Assembly (NCBI GenBank): GCA_000149265.1
Contig: CH003398.1
Coordinates: forward strand, 789,055-853,054
Reading direction: 5' to 3'
From: Ciona savignyi
Lineage: Eukaryota > Chordata > Ascidiacea > Phlebobranchia > Cionidae
Length of the DNA: 64,000 nucleotides
Position 1 is the stretch's first letter. Each line of letters begins with the position of its first letter. The notes beneath the pieces were generated by a model. That model was not told the origin of the DNA and searched no databases. It worked only from the letters and a program-made list of their open reading frames with translations. Positions 23,036 through 34,177 of the stretch are shown piece by piece. The position numbers were made by a program, and so were the translations under genes.

Positions 23036-25432
23036 ATGGCGAGTAGTCTTTTGTCCGCCTTTCCTGAAAATAATGCGAAGAGATCCCACAACTATTGCAA
23101 AGATACCAAGGGGGCAACACACATTAAGCTGCTTCAAAATGAAGCTGAGAAGATCAGGATCTGGAATTTACAAGGAGACATAAAAAGGCAGGAGATGGAG
23201 CGGGCTATTAAAAGCCTCAACATCACTGTGGAATCGCAGAGAAAGTCACTGCTTGAAGTACAGATGGAGAATGAGGCCATCAGCACAAAAATGCATGAAG
23301 AAATTGGAAAAAGAATGAGTTGTCTGCAAAAACTTGATGCTTCAAGAGAATTGTGTAACCTGCTAAAGACACAAGCCTATGAATTGAATGAGAGCATTAA
23401 GGTTTGCAAAAGCTACAGGGAAATGATTGGTTCTGAGAATGAGCAAAACAAAAGAACAATCGATGATTTAACAAATAATTTTAAAAATCTAGCCCATAGC
23501 TATGACAAAAGACACAATGTTCAAGAAAGAAAACTTCACCTGAACCAAGAAAATGCAAATAAAAAAACTGCAGTTCAGTTAAAAGAGATTCAGGATTTGC
23601 AGCTAAAGCTGAAACAAAGTGATGAATTGCAAAGTCGGTATAGTTTAGAAAGTTCTGTTCTTGCTGAAAAGCTTGCAGAGCAGGAGGCAGCTATGGTTGA
23701 GTTGAATGCAACCCATCAGAAACGCGTTTCAGAGTATGAGAATCAGCACAAGGAAACTTTAGTGCAGGTAGAAATGTTGGAAAGTGATTGCAGAAATAAA
23801 GAGAAACATATTGCAGATATGCAGGCAGAGTTAAAGTTGATTGCAGAATCGTTAGAGGCACAAAAGAAAAGATCATCTTTACTGGAAAAACAGTTGGAAG
23901 AAGAGAAAGATTGCTCAAAAAACTTGCAAAACTCTTACGATGAAAAAATTGCTGATCTCGACAGCAAACTTAGCAATAAATCTGAACAACTAAACTCACA
24001 CGAGACTATCATCCAGGATCTGAGCACTAAATTGGCAACTCTTAAAAAAGAGAAAGAAGCATCTGAAAAAGACTTAAAAGCCAAGAACAAAGGATTGCAG
24101 CAGCAACACAAAACTGAGATGAAAGAGCTGAAAATGTTAAATAAGAAAGGAAGTGTGGAAGTTTTGGAACAACTCAGCAACAAGCAAGCTGAGATGGCCG
24201 ATATGAAATCCACATTTGAGAAAAAGATTAAGGATGCACAGCAGCAGTTTAAATTAGAGATGAAAGATTTAAAGTCTGCTAATAAACAGGATGTTGCAAG
24301 CCTTACTGCACAGCTACAGTCTACAGTTGAAGAAGTAAAAAAAGGTAAAGATAAAACGGTGGAATTTAAAAGATTAGTAGAGGAGAAAGAATCAGAGTTG
24401 GAAAGTGCAAAACAAAAACTGGAACAGAATGAGAAATCTTTGGAGAAACTACAGGAAGAAAATAGCAGCCTATTATCTGCCAAGAATACCTTGCTTGAGG
24501 AAGGCGTTTTACTGAAAGAAGACAAGTCAGAATTAAGAAAGCAATATGATGCAGTAACCAAAGACTACGATGTGGCAATGTCAGAATGCAAGAAATTAAA
24601 AGAAGACATAGAAACACACCAAAAATCAATTTCTTCTCTTTCAACGGTTAAAAGTGAATTACAAAAACAGATTGATAGTATGAATAGCTCATCAACTGAT
24701 GTAACCAATTTAGAAAATCAAATTTTGACTCTAACAAAGGAGATTGCTGCTTTAAAGGTGCATCAAGAAGGCTGTGAAAAGGATGCCGACCAATTAAAAT
24801 TAGCATTAAAAGAAAAAGATAATGCCATCAGCAAACTAACTGAAGACTTAGCTTCCAAACAGGGTGAACTGACAATTACTAAAAAGACTTTATACACAAC
24901 ACAGTCTTATTATGAAGAAATGGTTCAGATTCGTAAAGAACAAAGTGAGGAGATGTCAAGACTTGAAGAACAAGTTGAAACTTTAAAGTCTTTGAAGTCA
25001 GAGCAGCCAAAAAGGAAAACATCCACCCCTGTCGGTAAAGCAAAATCATTTGTGCAGGAAAAGGAAGCCGTGTATAAAGCTGTCTCCAAGTCCATAAATA
25101 ATGAAAAATCACACTCAGCAAAGAAGCAAAGAGTAGAGTATGAGGATGGTGAAAATTTCTTTCCCTCCCCTACTCAGTGTATCAAGGCCATTGAATTGAG
25201 CGATATACCAGAACCGACACAAAGCACACCAAAACGTCGATATGGACGCAGGGAAAGAGCATTGATGCAAATGAAAGTGTCCAAAACCTCAACACCCAGC
25301 TCTCAGAAGAGAAAGCCTCTATGGAAGGTAACGCCGAGAAAGAGCAGTGGAATCGCTAAAGAAAATAAGCAGATCGACAAATCGTTCAACACTTGGGTGG
25401 ACACCGATGCTATTTATGGATTCTTTGGTTGA
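23036..25432 (+). CDS. SYCP1: SYCP1-like coiled-coil protein (synaptonemal complex transverse filament), single exon
   Basis: The 798-codon frame runs without introns from ATG 23036 (AAATATGG context) to TGA 25430-25432. Residues 1-35 are non-coiled. From about 37 (EAEKIRIWNLQGDIKRQEME) to about 650 the protein is a near-continuous coiled coil rich in E/K/Q/L. The segment VESQRKSLLEVQMENEAIST through SRELCNLLKTQA (about 65-115) matches the conserved N-terminal block of vertebrate SYCP1 (EAEKIKKWK, QRKAIQELQ, NEKVSLK, RHLCNLLK). The last 140 residues are basic with S/T-P sites (KRKTSTPVG, QSTPKRRYGR, KVTPRKSS) and end DTDAIYGFFG. SYCP1 dimers bridge homologous chromosomes in meiotic prophase; the basic tail would face the axis. 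At 798 residues it is somewhat shorter than mammalian SYCP1 (about 970). Other coiled-coil proteins cannot be fully excluded. AATAAA signals lie at about 25550 and 25600. Confidence 0.75.
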   Translation: MASSLLSAFPENNAKRSHNYCKDTKGATHIKLLQNEAEKIRIWNLQGDIKRQEMERAIKSLNITVESQRKSLLEVQMENEAISTKMHEEIGKRMSCLQKLDASRELCNLLKTQAYELNESIKVCKSYREMIGSENEQNKRTIDDLTNNFKNLAHSYDKRHNVQERKLHLNQENANKKTAVQLKEIQDLQLKLKQSDELQSRYSLESSVLAEKLAEQEAAMVELNATHQKRVSEYENQHKETLVQVEMLESDCRNKEKHIADMQAELKLIAESLEAQKKRSSLLEKQLEEEKDCSKNLQNSYDEKIADLDSKLSNKSEQLNSHETIIQDLSTKLATLKKEKEASEKDLKAKNKGLQQQHKTEMKELKMLNKKGSVEVLEQLSNKQAEMADMKSTFEKKIKDAQQQFKLEMKDLKSANKQDVASLTAQLQSTVEEVKKGKDKTVEFKRLVEEKESELESAKQKLEQNEKSLEKLQEENSSLLSAKNTLLEEGVLLKEDKSELRKQYDAVTKDYDVAMSECKKLKEDIETHQKSISSLSTVKSELQKQIDSMNSSSTDVTNLENQILTLTKEIAALKVHQEGCEKDADQLKLALKEKDNAISKLTEDLASKQGELTITKKTLYTTQSYYEEMVQIRKEQSEEMSRLEEQVETLKSLKSEQPKRKTSTPVGKAKSFVQEKEAVYKAVSKSINNEKSHSAKKQRVEYEDGENFFPSPTQCIKAIELSDIPEPTQSTPKRRYGRRERALMQMKVSKTSTPSSQKRKPLWKVTPRKSSGIAKENKQIDKSFNTWVDTDAIYGFFG

Positions 25433-25812
25433 CTTTCTTGAAATTGTCTGGCAGTTCTGAAATTTGCATTTTTTATTTAGTAAATTATTGTTCTTTTTGC
25501 TTGTTTGATTGTTATGAGATCTTTAAAGTATTTATTTTCTTTCTTTCAAAATAAATATATATATATACAGACCGTCAAACTGCCAAAATTCCATTTCCAA
25601 ATAAAAAATACTGCCTTCTGTAATTGAATGTGAGATATCTCTTTTAATATGCAATCAAATGTTGTCAAATTAAATTTATATAATTAAACTAAACTTTCAC
25701 AGTTTATTTTTTATATTTAAGAGTTTATCTAGAAATGAAATGTTTGTGTTATTTTTTTCAAGGTGTTATTTTGTTTAAGTTTGCATAGGAACACTTTTAA
25801 TTATATTCCACG
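25433..25812. other. 380-bp spacer between the SYCP1-like gene and FAM50
   Basis: This holds the SYCP1-like 3' UTR with AATAAA at about 25550 and near 25600, a TA repeat, and the FAM50 5' region. TATTTTTTTCAAG (about 25750-25762) and TTTTGTTTAAG look like splice acceptors before the FAM50 ATG. Confidence 0.5.
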
Positions 25813-28800
25813 ATGGCCCAGTATAAGGGTGCTGCTAGCGAGGGTAACAGAGCCATGCACATGCAGAAAAAAAGGGATAAAGCAAAGGAACAGCTGGAAG
25901 AATTAAAAGCAAAAATTGTCAATGTAGGTTTTTCTACTTTTATAATCACTGTATATTTTATACACATCATCATATACACGGACCGGACATGCGTAAACGA
26001 CCTAAATCATATTATGAACCAAACTGTAGAGCTGTTTAGGGTTGCAGCTATAATAGAAACCAGGAACCAGACACTGTAGGCAATTCATACCCAACAACCA
26101 TTGTAAATACATCACATATAAGATAATGTCAGCCAACCACAGTATTCTACCAGTATATCTATTAACAAATATTAGGTGTATGTTTTAAAGTGTATTTTAA
26201 TATATCCAATATATATTTATTTGGTGGATACCTAATGTATATATTAATATATTTATATATATTTCAATTTCAAAATTTAATTAAAATATTGTAATACCTC
26301 TATTTATTTTAGGAAAATGCAATAAAATCGAACATTCACAACAAATTCTCGGCTCACTATGATGCTGTGGAAGCTGAACTCAAATCAAGTACAGTGGGTG
26401 AGTAGATAAATATGTCTCTTTTTGTACATCAAAATTGGATAAACTCATGTTTGCCCCCTTGGGTGAAAGGGTGNNNNNNNNNNNNNNNNNNNNNNNNNNN
26501 NNNNNNNNNNNNNNNNNNNNNNNNNNNNNNNNNNNNNNNNNNNNNNNNNNNNNNNNNNNNNNNNNNNNNNNNNGTTTGCCCCCTTGGGTGAAAGGTGTTT
26601 CAGTATGTGACTATTTAGGTTATTAAAGCCTTTGCAGTTTGTTTATTGAATGCAGACGTTAGACGTTATTACAGTTTTTTTATTATTCAATGTATCCATT
26701 CAGTTATGGTGAAGTTGACTGAGTGATTTGCCAAGGAACACAACAACCGTCTTCAGCTTGTGGCTAGTTTTAATCCAACAACCTTTCGACTAACATGTTT
26801 TCAAATAGCAACCAGGTGAACAAGTATAAAATAGGATATTCTTGTTTATCCACGTGAATGGGAAAACCAAGGGGGTTGACACACGGGCAATCGTCAGATC
26901 ACCTCACGCCCACCGTCGGGTTACTGGAGCTATTACAGGGTGTTGTATATGATCCACAAGTTCTTTTAATTTGGTAGAAGCCATTAATCCTCTAGGTTCA
27001 GGCAATATCCGTTAAGTGCCTTGCCCAAGGACACAACCCACTAGCTAGTGACCCGTTTCGTACCTGCAACCCCTTGGCTGAAAGGCGACACACTAAATCA
27101 CTAGACCAGCGTTTCTCAAACTATGGGAATCTTGGTGGGTCGTGAAAAGTTATAGAAAGCTCTGATTAACTATACTGGATATTTCCTATACAAAAATCAA
27201 GGGGAAATTATCATAATTGTGACATCACACAATCTTGAATTGTGGCGTGATCTTCACCTGACCTCAGGTCATTCAACCTTTCGTCTCTTACACATTTAAG
27301 TTACAACAACTATATATAAAGTTAAGTGGGTCGCCATAAATTGTGGTAATTAATAGTGTGTCCCAACTCTAAAAAGTTTGAGAACCACTGCACTAGACTA
27401 ATCTCTCGGACCAACTATTCAACACCATTATAGGACTGGTCACGCTGAATGAGATGAGAGCTCGTCAGGAAACCTTGATCCAGGAGAGAGAGAAACAAAT
27501 TGCGATGACTGATGAAGCTAAGTTGTAAGTTTTGTGTTTTGTTTGATATTGTGGCTGCATCAGCCTCCATAAAAGACATTATATAGATGTACTTCATAGG
27601 TTACACACTTTATACCCAGTTAAATAGCCCCAACACAGATACAAATCTATTCAAGAAAAACAAATATAAAAATGCAATCTGATTATTAGAATGTTAAATA
27701 TATCCGTAGTAAAAGATAATTTTCTAGATTTATAATATTAGAATAGCTGATGTTTATACATAAACCATACTTTTTCTGTTTAAAATTAAACTTTTAAAGT
27801 AAGAAATGGATAAACACAACTTCCAAAAGTGTACAAGATATTGTCAAAAAAACAAGTCTTACCCAGTTTTAAGCAACTTTAAAAAATTACCAGAAAGTCG
27901 AAGAAGGACCAGGTGAAGAAAAAGGAGCGATCTCGTAAGATTGCGGCTCTCTCATTCCCAGTGGATGGGGAAGAAGATGATGATGAAATAGAAGAAGAGA
28001 TCGGTGAGAAATGTTGTTTACCTTGATTCTTGCCTGTTTTAAACCTCTTATGCAGTGTTTCTCAACCCAGAACCCGCAGACTCATATGAGGTCCATGGAA
28101 GGGCCTGGATGAGTCCGCTTGCACAGTTGCGTTTGCTAAATGTTAGTTCATACTTTACAAATAAACAAAAATCACTCATAATTTACCATTTTTGTGTCAA
28201 ATAAACAAGTAAATAATGATTATTTGGGTAAAAGTTATAAAAAACTCTTAATAGTTATTTTTCATACTCATGATTGAGTCCGGTATATTTGGGCACCTTC
28301 GAAATAGTCCATGGGTTAAAAAGGTTGAGAACCACTGCTTTAATGTGATGAACAAAACACTAAAATCTGTAACAAATCGCTAAAATCTTATGATAGAAAG
28401 TTGAATTTTTTAAAAGATTGTTTGCTCTACAGTGCAGATGTTAAAAACAAATTCGAATTATTTTCCATTGGAATGGAATTCAAATCCTTAGTTTGAAATA
28501 GACAATCTAACGATCCTAGTTTTTGTAATTTTTTTCGCTAATATCAATTAAGGCAACAATTCTTTCCACAGTTCTTCCAAAGAAAGCGAAGAAGAATCCA
28601 GATGTGGACACAAGCTTTCTACCCGACAGAGAAAGAGAGGTGCAACAGAGTTTGTGTAAAATTGCAACAGCGTGTTAAAAATGTTAAATTAGAATGATTA
28701 TGTTTTGTAAGATAATTGTAAATATTTGGCAACGTAAATGGGGAAAACCAAAGGGGTTAACACACGAGCAATCAACAGATCGCCTCGCGTCCACCGTCGG

Positions 28801-31800
28801 TTTACCTGACCTATTGCAGTGTGTTGTGTATGATTCACATGTTCCTTCAATATAATAGAACCAATTAATCCGCTGGGTTTAGGCAATGTGTCTAGACCAA
28901 GAACACAACCAACTAACAAGCGACCAGTTTCAACTCTGTAACCCTTTGACCGAAAGGCGACACACTAATCCACCAGACTAATCTGTCGGACTTGTGCATT
29001 TAAGATTGCTAGCGCATGCTGCAGACAACAACACATATCATCATATACTAACCATGTACGATCATATACTAACAACCATGTACGAATGTACCTATCCACA
29101 GGCACAAGAAGAAGGAATGAAGGAACAGATAAGGAAAGAATGGGTTACCAAACAAGAAAATCTTAAAAGTTGGTTTTTGGATGAAACATATAATTTTATT
29201 GCCAATAACATTTAACTAACACAAGTTTTAAAAATTTTATACTTTAATTTTAACCCTCATTTTATACTTTAGTTTTAAAACCCGCATTTTATACATTAGT
29301 TTTAACCGCATTTTATACATTAGTTTTAACCCTCTTTTATTACTTAATTTTTAACACTCATTTTATACTTATTTGGTTAAAACCAGAATTAAACTATATT
29401 CCAAGTGCATATATTCATAAAAACCTAAAACCACAATCTATAGTGAAGATATTTTAAAACTGTTGTTGATTAATCAGGGTGTGGTTGATAATAAACCCGA
29501 CTAAACTTTGTGGGTTGGTTTAACGCATGGTTTGTTTATTGAAATGAGTTGTTATGTAATAATTTAGTGGGTTTTTAACCTTCAATAATCCGTGAAAATA
29601 CATGCACTGGTACTGACTGGTAAGGGCAAACGCACTTATGTGAACTATGTATTTAATCAGGGATCCGTTACAAGTTCAGTTACAGAACAAATTCCAACTG
29701 TGGCCTGTATGTATTACCTAACTCTGACAGCCAAAACAAATACTCAGAATTCTTTATGTGAAATTCAAATTGTTTCCTCTATTGCTTATTTTGACCTTGT
29801 CGCAGATGAAGAAATAGAAATCACATACAGCTACTGGGATGGTTCCGGGCACCGTCGTAAGGTCAAGGTACGAAACATTCTCGCCTAGTTAAGTTTACTT
29901 TTAGTTTATTGATTTTTAGCCTCAATATTAAATAATGACAATGAAGCAAAAACATAACTGAAACAGAAAAAACAACAAAACAAACAGTCGTAAAAACACT
30001 TCATTTGAAAGAAAATTAATATAACTAAGTTAATATAGCAGACGCGACTGTCAAAGCTCGGCAATAACAATACTGTTCCATATTTCCTAGTATTCTCGAC
30101 AGTCATACTATTATGTGTTGGTGGCTTCTGTGGTTCTTCTCACTACAACTGTGTGGAGAGTAATGTGTTGATGTGTGTATGCGTTTCCCAACGTTAGCTT
30201 GATAGGTATAAAATGTACTTAACTAACTTCTCCTCAATTCAATTTTAATCTTAATGCAGCGCAAACACACAGTTGAGTGTCGTGCATCTAAAAAACCTTA
30301 AATTCTTGGATGTCTTGGATATTACAATACATTTAGGGGAAATGGAGAGGATTAAAATAAAACAAGCATTCATCAATAAAACAAAGTGTCAACTTTTTGT
30401 TTCACAGTTGAGACAGTTGAGTTGAGTGTTGTGATTCTAAGAAAACTTACATTTCTGGGATATCACAGTGTACATTCAGAAATACTGGATAGGATTAAAA
30501 ATAAATAAAAGCATTTATCAAAATACCCAAGTGTCGACCCCTATGTTTCCACAGATGAAGAAAGGAAACAGCATCCAGCAATTCCTCATTAAATGTCTGG
30601 AACAGCTCAGACCTGATTACAGTGAATTACGAACTGCAGGTAAGTCAAACATTGTCACCCAAGCAAATTTAACAAAATTCAATGTGTAATTGTGCTCAAA
30701 AATATAAAAAAATGAAATTTTGCTCAAAAGTAATTAAAAAAATGAAATTTTCCTCAAAAATAAATTTGTTTCACAAAAACTCATAAAAGTTAAAGGTTAA
30801 TTTGATTTTATATCCCAATAATTATGCTACGGAATTCAATTACTTTTTCAAGGTGTCGAGCACTTAATGTACGTGAAGGAGGATCTAATCATACCTCAAC
30901 ATTACACCTTCTACGACTTCATAATGACGAAAGCTCGCGGTAAAAGTGGAGCGCTCTTCCAATTCGACGTACACGATGATGTGAGGCTGATGGGGGACGC
31001 ACGGGTTGAAAAGGATGAGGTCAGTATTAGGATATTCATGTTTATCCCCGTGAATGTGAAAACCATGGGGGTTAACACACGGGCAATCATCTGATCACCT
31101 TGCGTCCACCGTCGGGTTACTGGAGCTATTGCAGTGTGTTGTATATGATAGACATGTTCCTTCAATTTAGTAGAACCCATTAATCCACTGGGTTAAGGCA
31201 ATGGTTAGATGGTCAACCATGTTTGTCCAGATAATTAGCTAAGTGGGTTTGTGCGTTACCTTTTAATCAAAGGGTTGCAGGTTTGATACTGGTCCCCAGC
31301 TAGTCGGTTGTGTCCTTGGGTAAGGCAGTTAGCGGACATTACATTAACCCAGTGGATTAATGGGTTTTACCTATTTAAAGAAATGTTATAATCATACACA
31401 ACACTGCAGTAGCTCCGGTAACCGTCACGCGAGGTAAAATGACAGTTACTTTGTGATAATGTCCCTTTTGTTTACCCATTTACTAAAAAACATGAAAATC
31501 CGATCCTTTCAGAGCCACGCTGGTAAGGTTGTCCTACGTCACTGGTTTGAGAAGAACAAACACATTTTTCCTGCAAGTCGATGGGAGCCTTATGACCCTG
31601 AGAAGAAATTTGATAAGTACACGGTATGTACAATGTCATTTAATAAGATGGAATCCAGCTTTATAGCTCATTAGGTTAGTGTGTCCATCCATCGTTTTTA
31701 TGGAAAGGTTGCAGGATCGAAACTTGTCGAAAGCTAGTTGGTTGTGTTCTTGGGCAATGCACATAGCAGATGGTATATTCGATCATTTAAAAATGTTACA

Positions 31801-32669
31801 CTTTTAGACGGGTTTTCGATAACCTGTAGTCAGCAGCTCTCACCGGTAGGTATAAAATGCTTGTATTGGATAGGATAGGATAGGATATTTATGTTTATCC
31901 CCGTGAATGGGAAAACCTAGGGGGTTATCACACGGGCAATCGTCAGATCACCTCGCGCCCAAGCAAATAGGCGGTAAAGTCTAACGGTTTTTAGCGGGAA
32001 GTATAAAGATAAAGGCGACAGGTAATTACCAATCAACGCACGCACCAAAATCACGCATCAAGATAACATTGTAACAAAAACAATAGCAAAGTCTCAATAA
32101 TGTACTACAATAACGAAACCGTTAACGCCCGTAACCATGAATAAAGCCCCCAAAGGGATATTCTCACATGCCAGGATACAACACGTTTATCCTAGTCCGA
32201 CCGATTAGTCTGGTGAGTTAGTGCGACGCCTTCAACGGACATTGCCTAATTTCAGTGAATTAATGAGTTATACCAAATTAAAGAAACGTCTCAAAAGTAA
32301 CCCGACAGTGGGCGCAAGGTGATCTGACGATTGCCCGTGTGTTAACTCCCTTGGTTTTCCCAATCACGGAGATAAACATGAATATCTTTCTCCTATTCTA
32401 TCCTACTATCCCCGGCCCTGGTAAGGTACGTAGCGGACATTGCCTGAACCCAGTAAATCAATGGGTTTGATAATTAAATTGATCATACACAACACTACAA
32501 TAGCTCTGCTAACCCAACGGTGGACGCGAGGTGATCTGACGACCGTCCGTGTGTTAAACGCCCGTGCGTTTTCCCCATTCACTGGGATAAATAATAGCTA
32601 TTTTCAAAAAAACAGAGTTAGTTATCGGACTGTTTTTCCTAATCGCAAACTTATTTCCAGATAAAATGA
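25813..32669 (+). CDS. FAM50A: FAM50 / XAP5 family protein, 11 exons
   Basis: A conserved nuclear protein associated with the spliceosome in other animals. Exons: 25813-25923, 26313-26397, 27434-27524, 27894-28003, 28572-28639, 29102-29168, 29806-29867, 30555-30639, 30853-31019, 31513-31623 and 32661-32669; phase is continuous throughout and gives about 321 residues (human about 339). It starts [20 protein letters not shown]. The exon 2 peptide includes [21 protein letters not shown] charged stretch follows ([15 protein letters not shown]), then [15 protein letters not shown] and the XAP5 core [59 protein letters not shown], and [20 protein letters not shown] to DKYT. The last exon supplies only Ile-Lys-stop (human ends KYTIR). 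The exon 6 donor (AAAA/GTTGGT) is weak. The gene lies 380 bp downstream of the SYCP1-like gene on the same strand. Confidence 0.95.
26474..26573. other. Assembly gap inside a minisatellite (FAM50 intron 2)
   Basis: One hundred N bases are flanked on both sides by GTTTGCCCCCTTGGGTGAAA, so the gap is an unresolved tandem array with a unit of roughly 25 bp. Confidence 0.9.
26828..27413 (-). repeat. SINE copy interrupted by a hAT-type MITE (FAM50 intron 2)
   Basis: A near full-length minus SINE (tail ATATCCTATTT, body CCGACGGTGGGCGTGAGGTG, GTGTCCTTGGGCAAGGCACT) is split at CACTAGAC by an inserted MITE. The last bases of its head resume at 27399-27413, only about 20 nt before the exon 3 acceptor. 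Confidence 0.85.
27107..27390. mobile_element. hAT-type MITE, 284 bp, perfect 8-bp target duplication
   Basis: The ends CAGCGTTTCTCAAACT and AGTTTGAGAACCACTG are inverted repeats of the common hAT form. CACTAGAC flanks both sides (27099-27106, 27391-27398). No coding capacity. It inserted into a SINE, which orders the two events in time. Confidence 0.9.
28053..28337. mobile_element. hAT-type MITE, 285 bp (FAM50 intron 4)
   Basis: The ends CAGTGTTTCTCAACC and GGTTGAGAACCACTG are inverted. The flanks CTCTTATG (28045-28052) and CTTTAATG (28338-28345) match at 6 of 8 positions, so this is an older insertion than the one at 27107. Nearly the same length and ends suggest the same family. Confidence 0.8.
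28733..28991 (-). repeat. SINE copy (FAM50 intron 5)
   Basis: Minus copy with head GACAGATTAGTCTGGTGGAT, a damaged B-box, and CCGACGGTGGACGCGAGGCG. Confidence 0.78.
29233..29375. repeat. Tandem repeat, ~28-bp unit (FAM50 intron 6)
   Basis: About five imperfect copies of a unit like TTTTAACCCTCATTTTATACTTAG follow the exon 6 donor. Confidence 0.75.
31024..31440. repeat. Inverted pair of SINE copies directly after FAM50 exon 9
   Basis: The minus tail-half copy at 31024-31204 begins within about 5-8 nt of the exon 9 donor (31020). The plus copy at 31228-31440 carries head, B-box-like GGTTTGATACTGG and body. The inverted arrangement could fold in the intron RNA. Confidence 0.78.
31675..31963. 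repeat. Two partial SINE copies (FAM50 intron 10)
   Basis: A plus head-half copy at 31675-31775 (GGTTGCAGGATCGAAACTTG) and a minus tail-half copy at 31869-31963 starting with GGATAGGATAGGATAGGATA, the inverse of the TATCC tail. Confidence 0.72.
32194..32605 (+). repeat. Two tandem SINE copies just before the last FAM50 exon
   Basis: Plus copies at 32194-32407 (head GTCCGACCGATTAGTCTGGT, tail TATCTTTCTCCTATTCTATCC) and 32421-32605 (headless). They are the last copies of this family before the end of the window. Confidence 0.78.
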
Positions 32670-33090
32670 GCAAGCTTGTTTCAACCGTAATCAATAGTAG
32701 AAGATTGAATTCAAATGTCAAATGTGGCGTGTGCACTTTCCCGTTTTACAATTGCAAGACTCACGTCCCTGAATAAACTACGCGTAGTGATCAAATCAAA
32801 CCAATGTTTTGTGCTCAGTTTTTCTATTTGGCTCAAGTTAATAATACAAAAATGTGAGACGCACAGAGAAAATTCGCTCCGCGCAAATTCTAAACAAGAC
32901 AAGGTTGGCGAATAGAAATATCTAGAAAGATTTGACACAAAAAGTAGATGATAGGGGCTCACTGCAGAGTGTGATCAAAAATGGCGACTCAAAATCAGTT
33001 TGGTCGTTTTGTGTTGGCAACCACGTCAAATATTGTGATTTGTAAACAGCGGAAAAGATTGTTGTAAAACGAAAAAATGTCGACATTGTT
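32670..33090. other. Intergenic spacer between convergent FAM50 and the Prickle-side exons
   Basis: This includes the FAM50 3' flank. A short plus frame MATQNQFGRFVLATTSNIVI at about 32981 is only 28 codons and unsupported. No other gene is seen. Confidence 0.4.
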
Positions 33091-33752
33091 TTAAAAATAG
33101 GACAGAAATAAGTTAAAACGGTCGGATAGAACGGATGAAATAAGCACCGAAGCGTTGTACATGCCTAACACAGTGTCTTCTTCGGGTGTCGGAATGAATA
33201 TGCTGATCAGTTCATATCGACGTTTTGCGCTCTCTACTCCCATCGCGCGGAAACTTGACACCCGGGCCGCTTGACGCGGTCTTGCCGACTGTTTTGAAGG
33301 AACTTTTCGGTCGTTTTCCACTTGGTTTCGTACGAAATAATTTACATAATGATGCAGTGTTTCTTCGACTGTCTTCTTCTGTGAAAAAAAAATTAAGTAA
33401 AACGTTGAACCATTGGGTTATCTATTCATATCGTCAAAGAAAATAAATTGCTGTTTGCGCGACTATTTACATACGCGCGAATGAGGTTTTATGGAATGGT
33501 TTTCGAATTTAAAACTTACACACTGTATTAAAGAATCTAGTTACCTGTATCGCATATGCGAAGTAGAAGAAAAATTCCGCGGCATTTGAGGCCGATAAAA
33601 CCCCGGTAAAGCCGGCGGCAGAGGCCGTAATGGCTGGGTCTGGATTTCCTAGGAAAGGGTGGGCCGGTTGCCGCCGAGTGACGCTAACTCGGGTGCATAC
33701 TGGGGCAGAACCACGTCTCATTGCGCTCTTGGGACTTCTTGTCGGGGAGGTT
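33091..33752 (-). CDS. Tentative 3' exons of Prickle (two exons, function unknown)
   Basis: Two minus-strand exons read in phase with the confident Prickle exons. The first is 33752-33545: it starts with the 1 nt that completes the split codon, opens TSPTRSPKSAMRRGS, ends FFFYFAYAIQ and has a strong CAG/GTAACT donor. The second is 33378-33091: a T-run followed by CACAG acceptor, opening KKTVEETLHHYVNYFVRNQV and ending RFNLFLSYF before TAA 33091-33093. The sequence does not resemble the usual Prickle C-terminus and lacks a CaaX box. It could instead be part of an unrelated gene or a chance open frame. I do not recognise any domain in it. Confidence 0.4.
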
Positions 33753-33894
33753 CTGCATATCAACATTCTATTTTAAGTTCGGAAAACAACAAGACATTGT
33801 AGCATGTCACATTTAAACAGTATCTACATAGCATGACACGAAGAGTACAGGCACAAACACTATTTTACTAAATTATAGAAATTTTTCCCATAAT

Positions 33895-34170
33895 ACCCCT
33901 AATTCTCAATTTACTCCTAGACTTCCCTAATGCACACATATATACTCCATAAAACCCTAAATTTTAATTTAACCTATAACACTCATACATCTCGAATTAT
34001 ACTTAGATACCCCTAAGTAACCCCTAAAACAAAGTCTTAATTTACCCAAAAGGATCAATTTACCCCATAATAACACTCTCAAAAAAAGTATTAATTTACC
34101 CCACAACACCCCTAAATCTTAATTTACCCCATGACACCCCTAAATCTCAATCAACCCCAAACAAAGTCTC
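33895..34170. repeat. Degenerate ~30-bp tandem repeat next to a Prickle donor
   Basis: Imperfect repeats of the type CCCCTAAATCTCAATTTACC run from about 33895 to within 10 nt of the donor at 34177. They fill most of the intron between 33752 and 34178. Confidence 0.65.
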
Positions 34171-34177
34171 AACTTAC

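Noticed and set aside
23935..24561. 208-codon minus-strand Ser/Phe-rich frame
   Set aside because: Antisense shadow of the Glu/Lys-rich SYCP1-like coiled coil.
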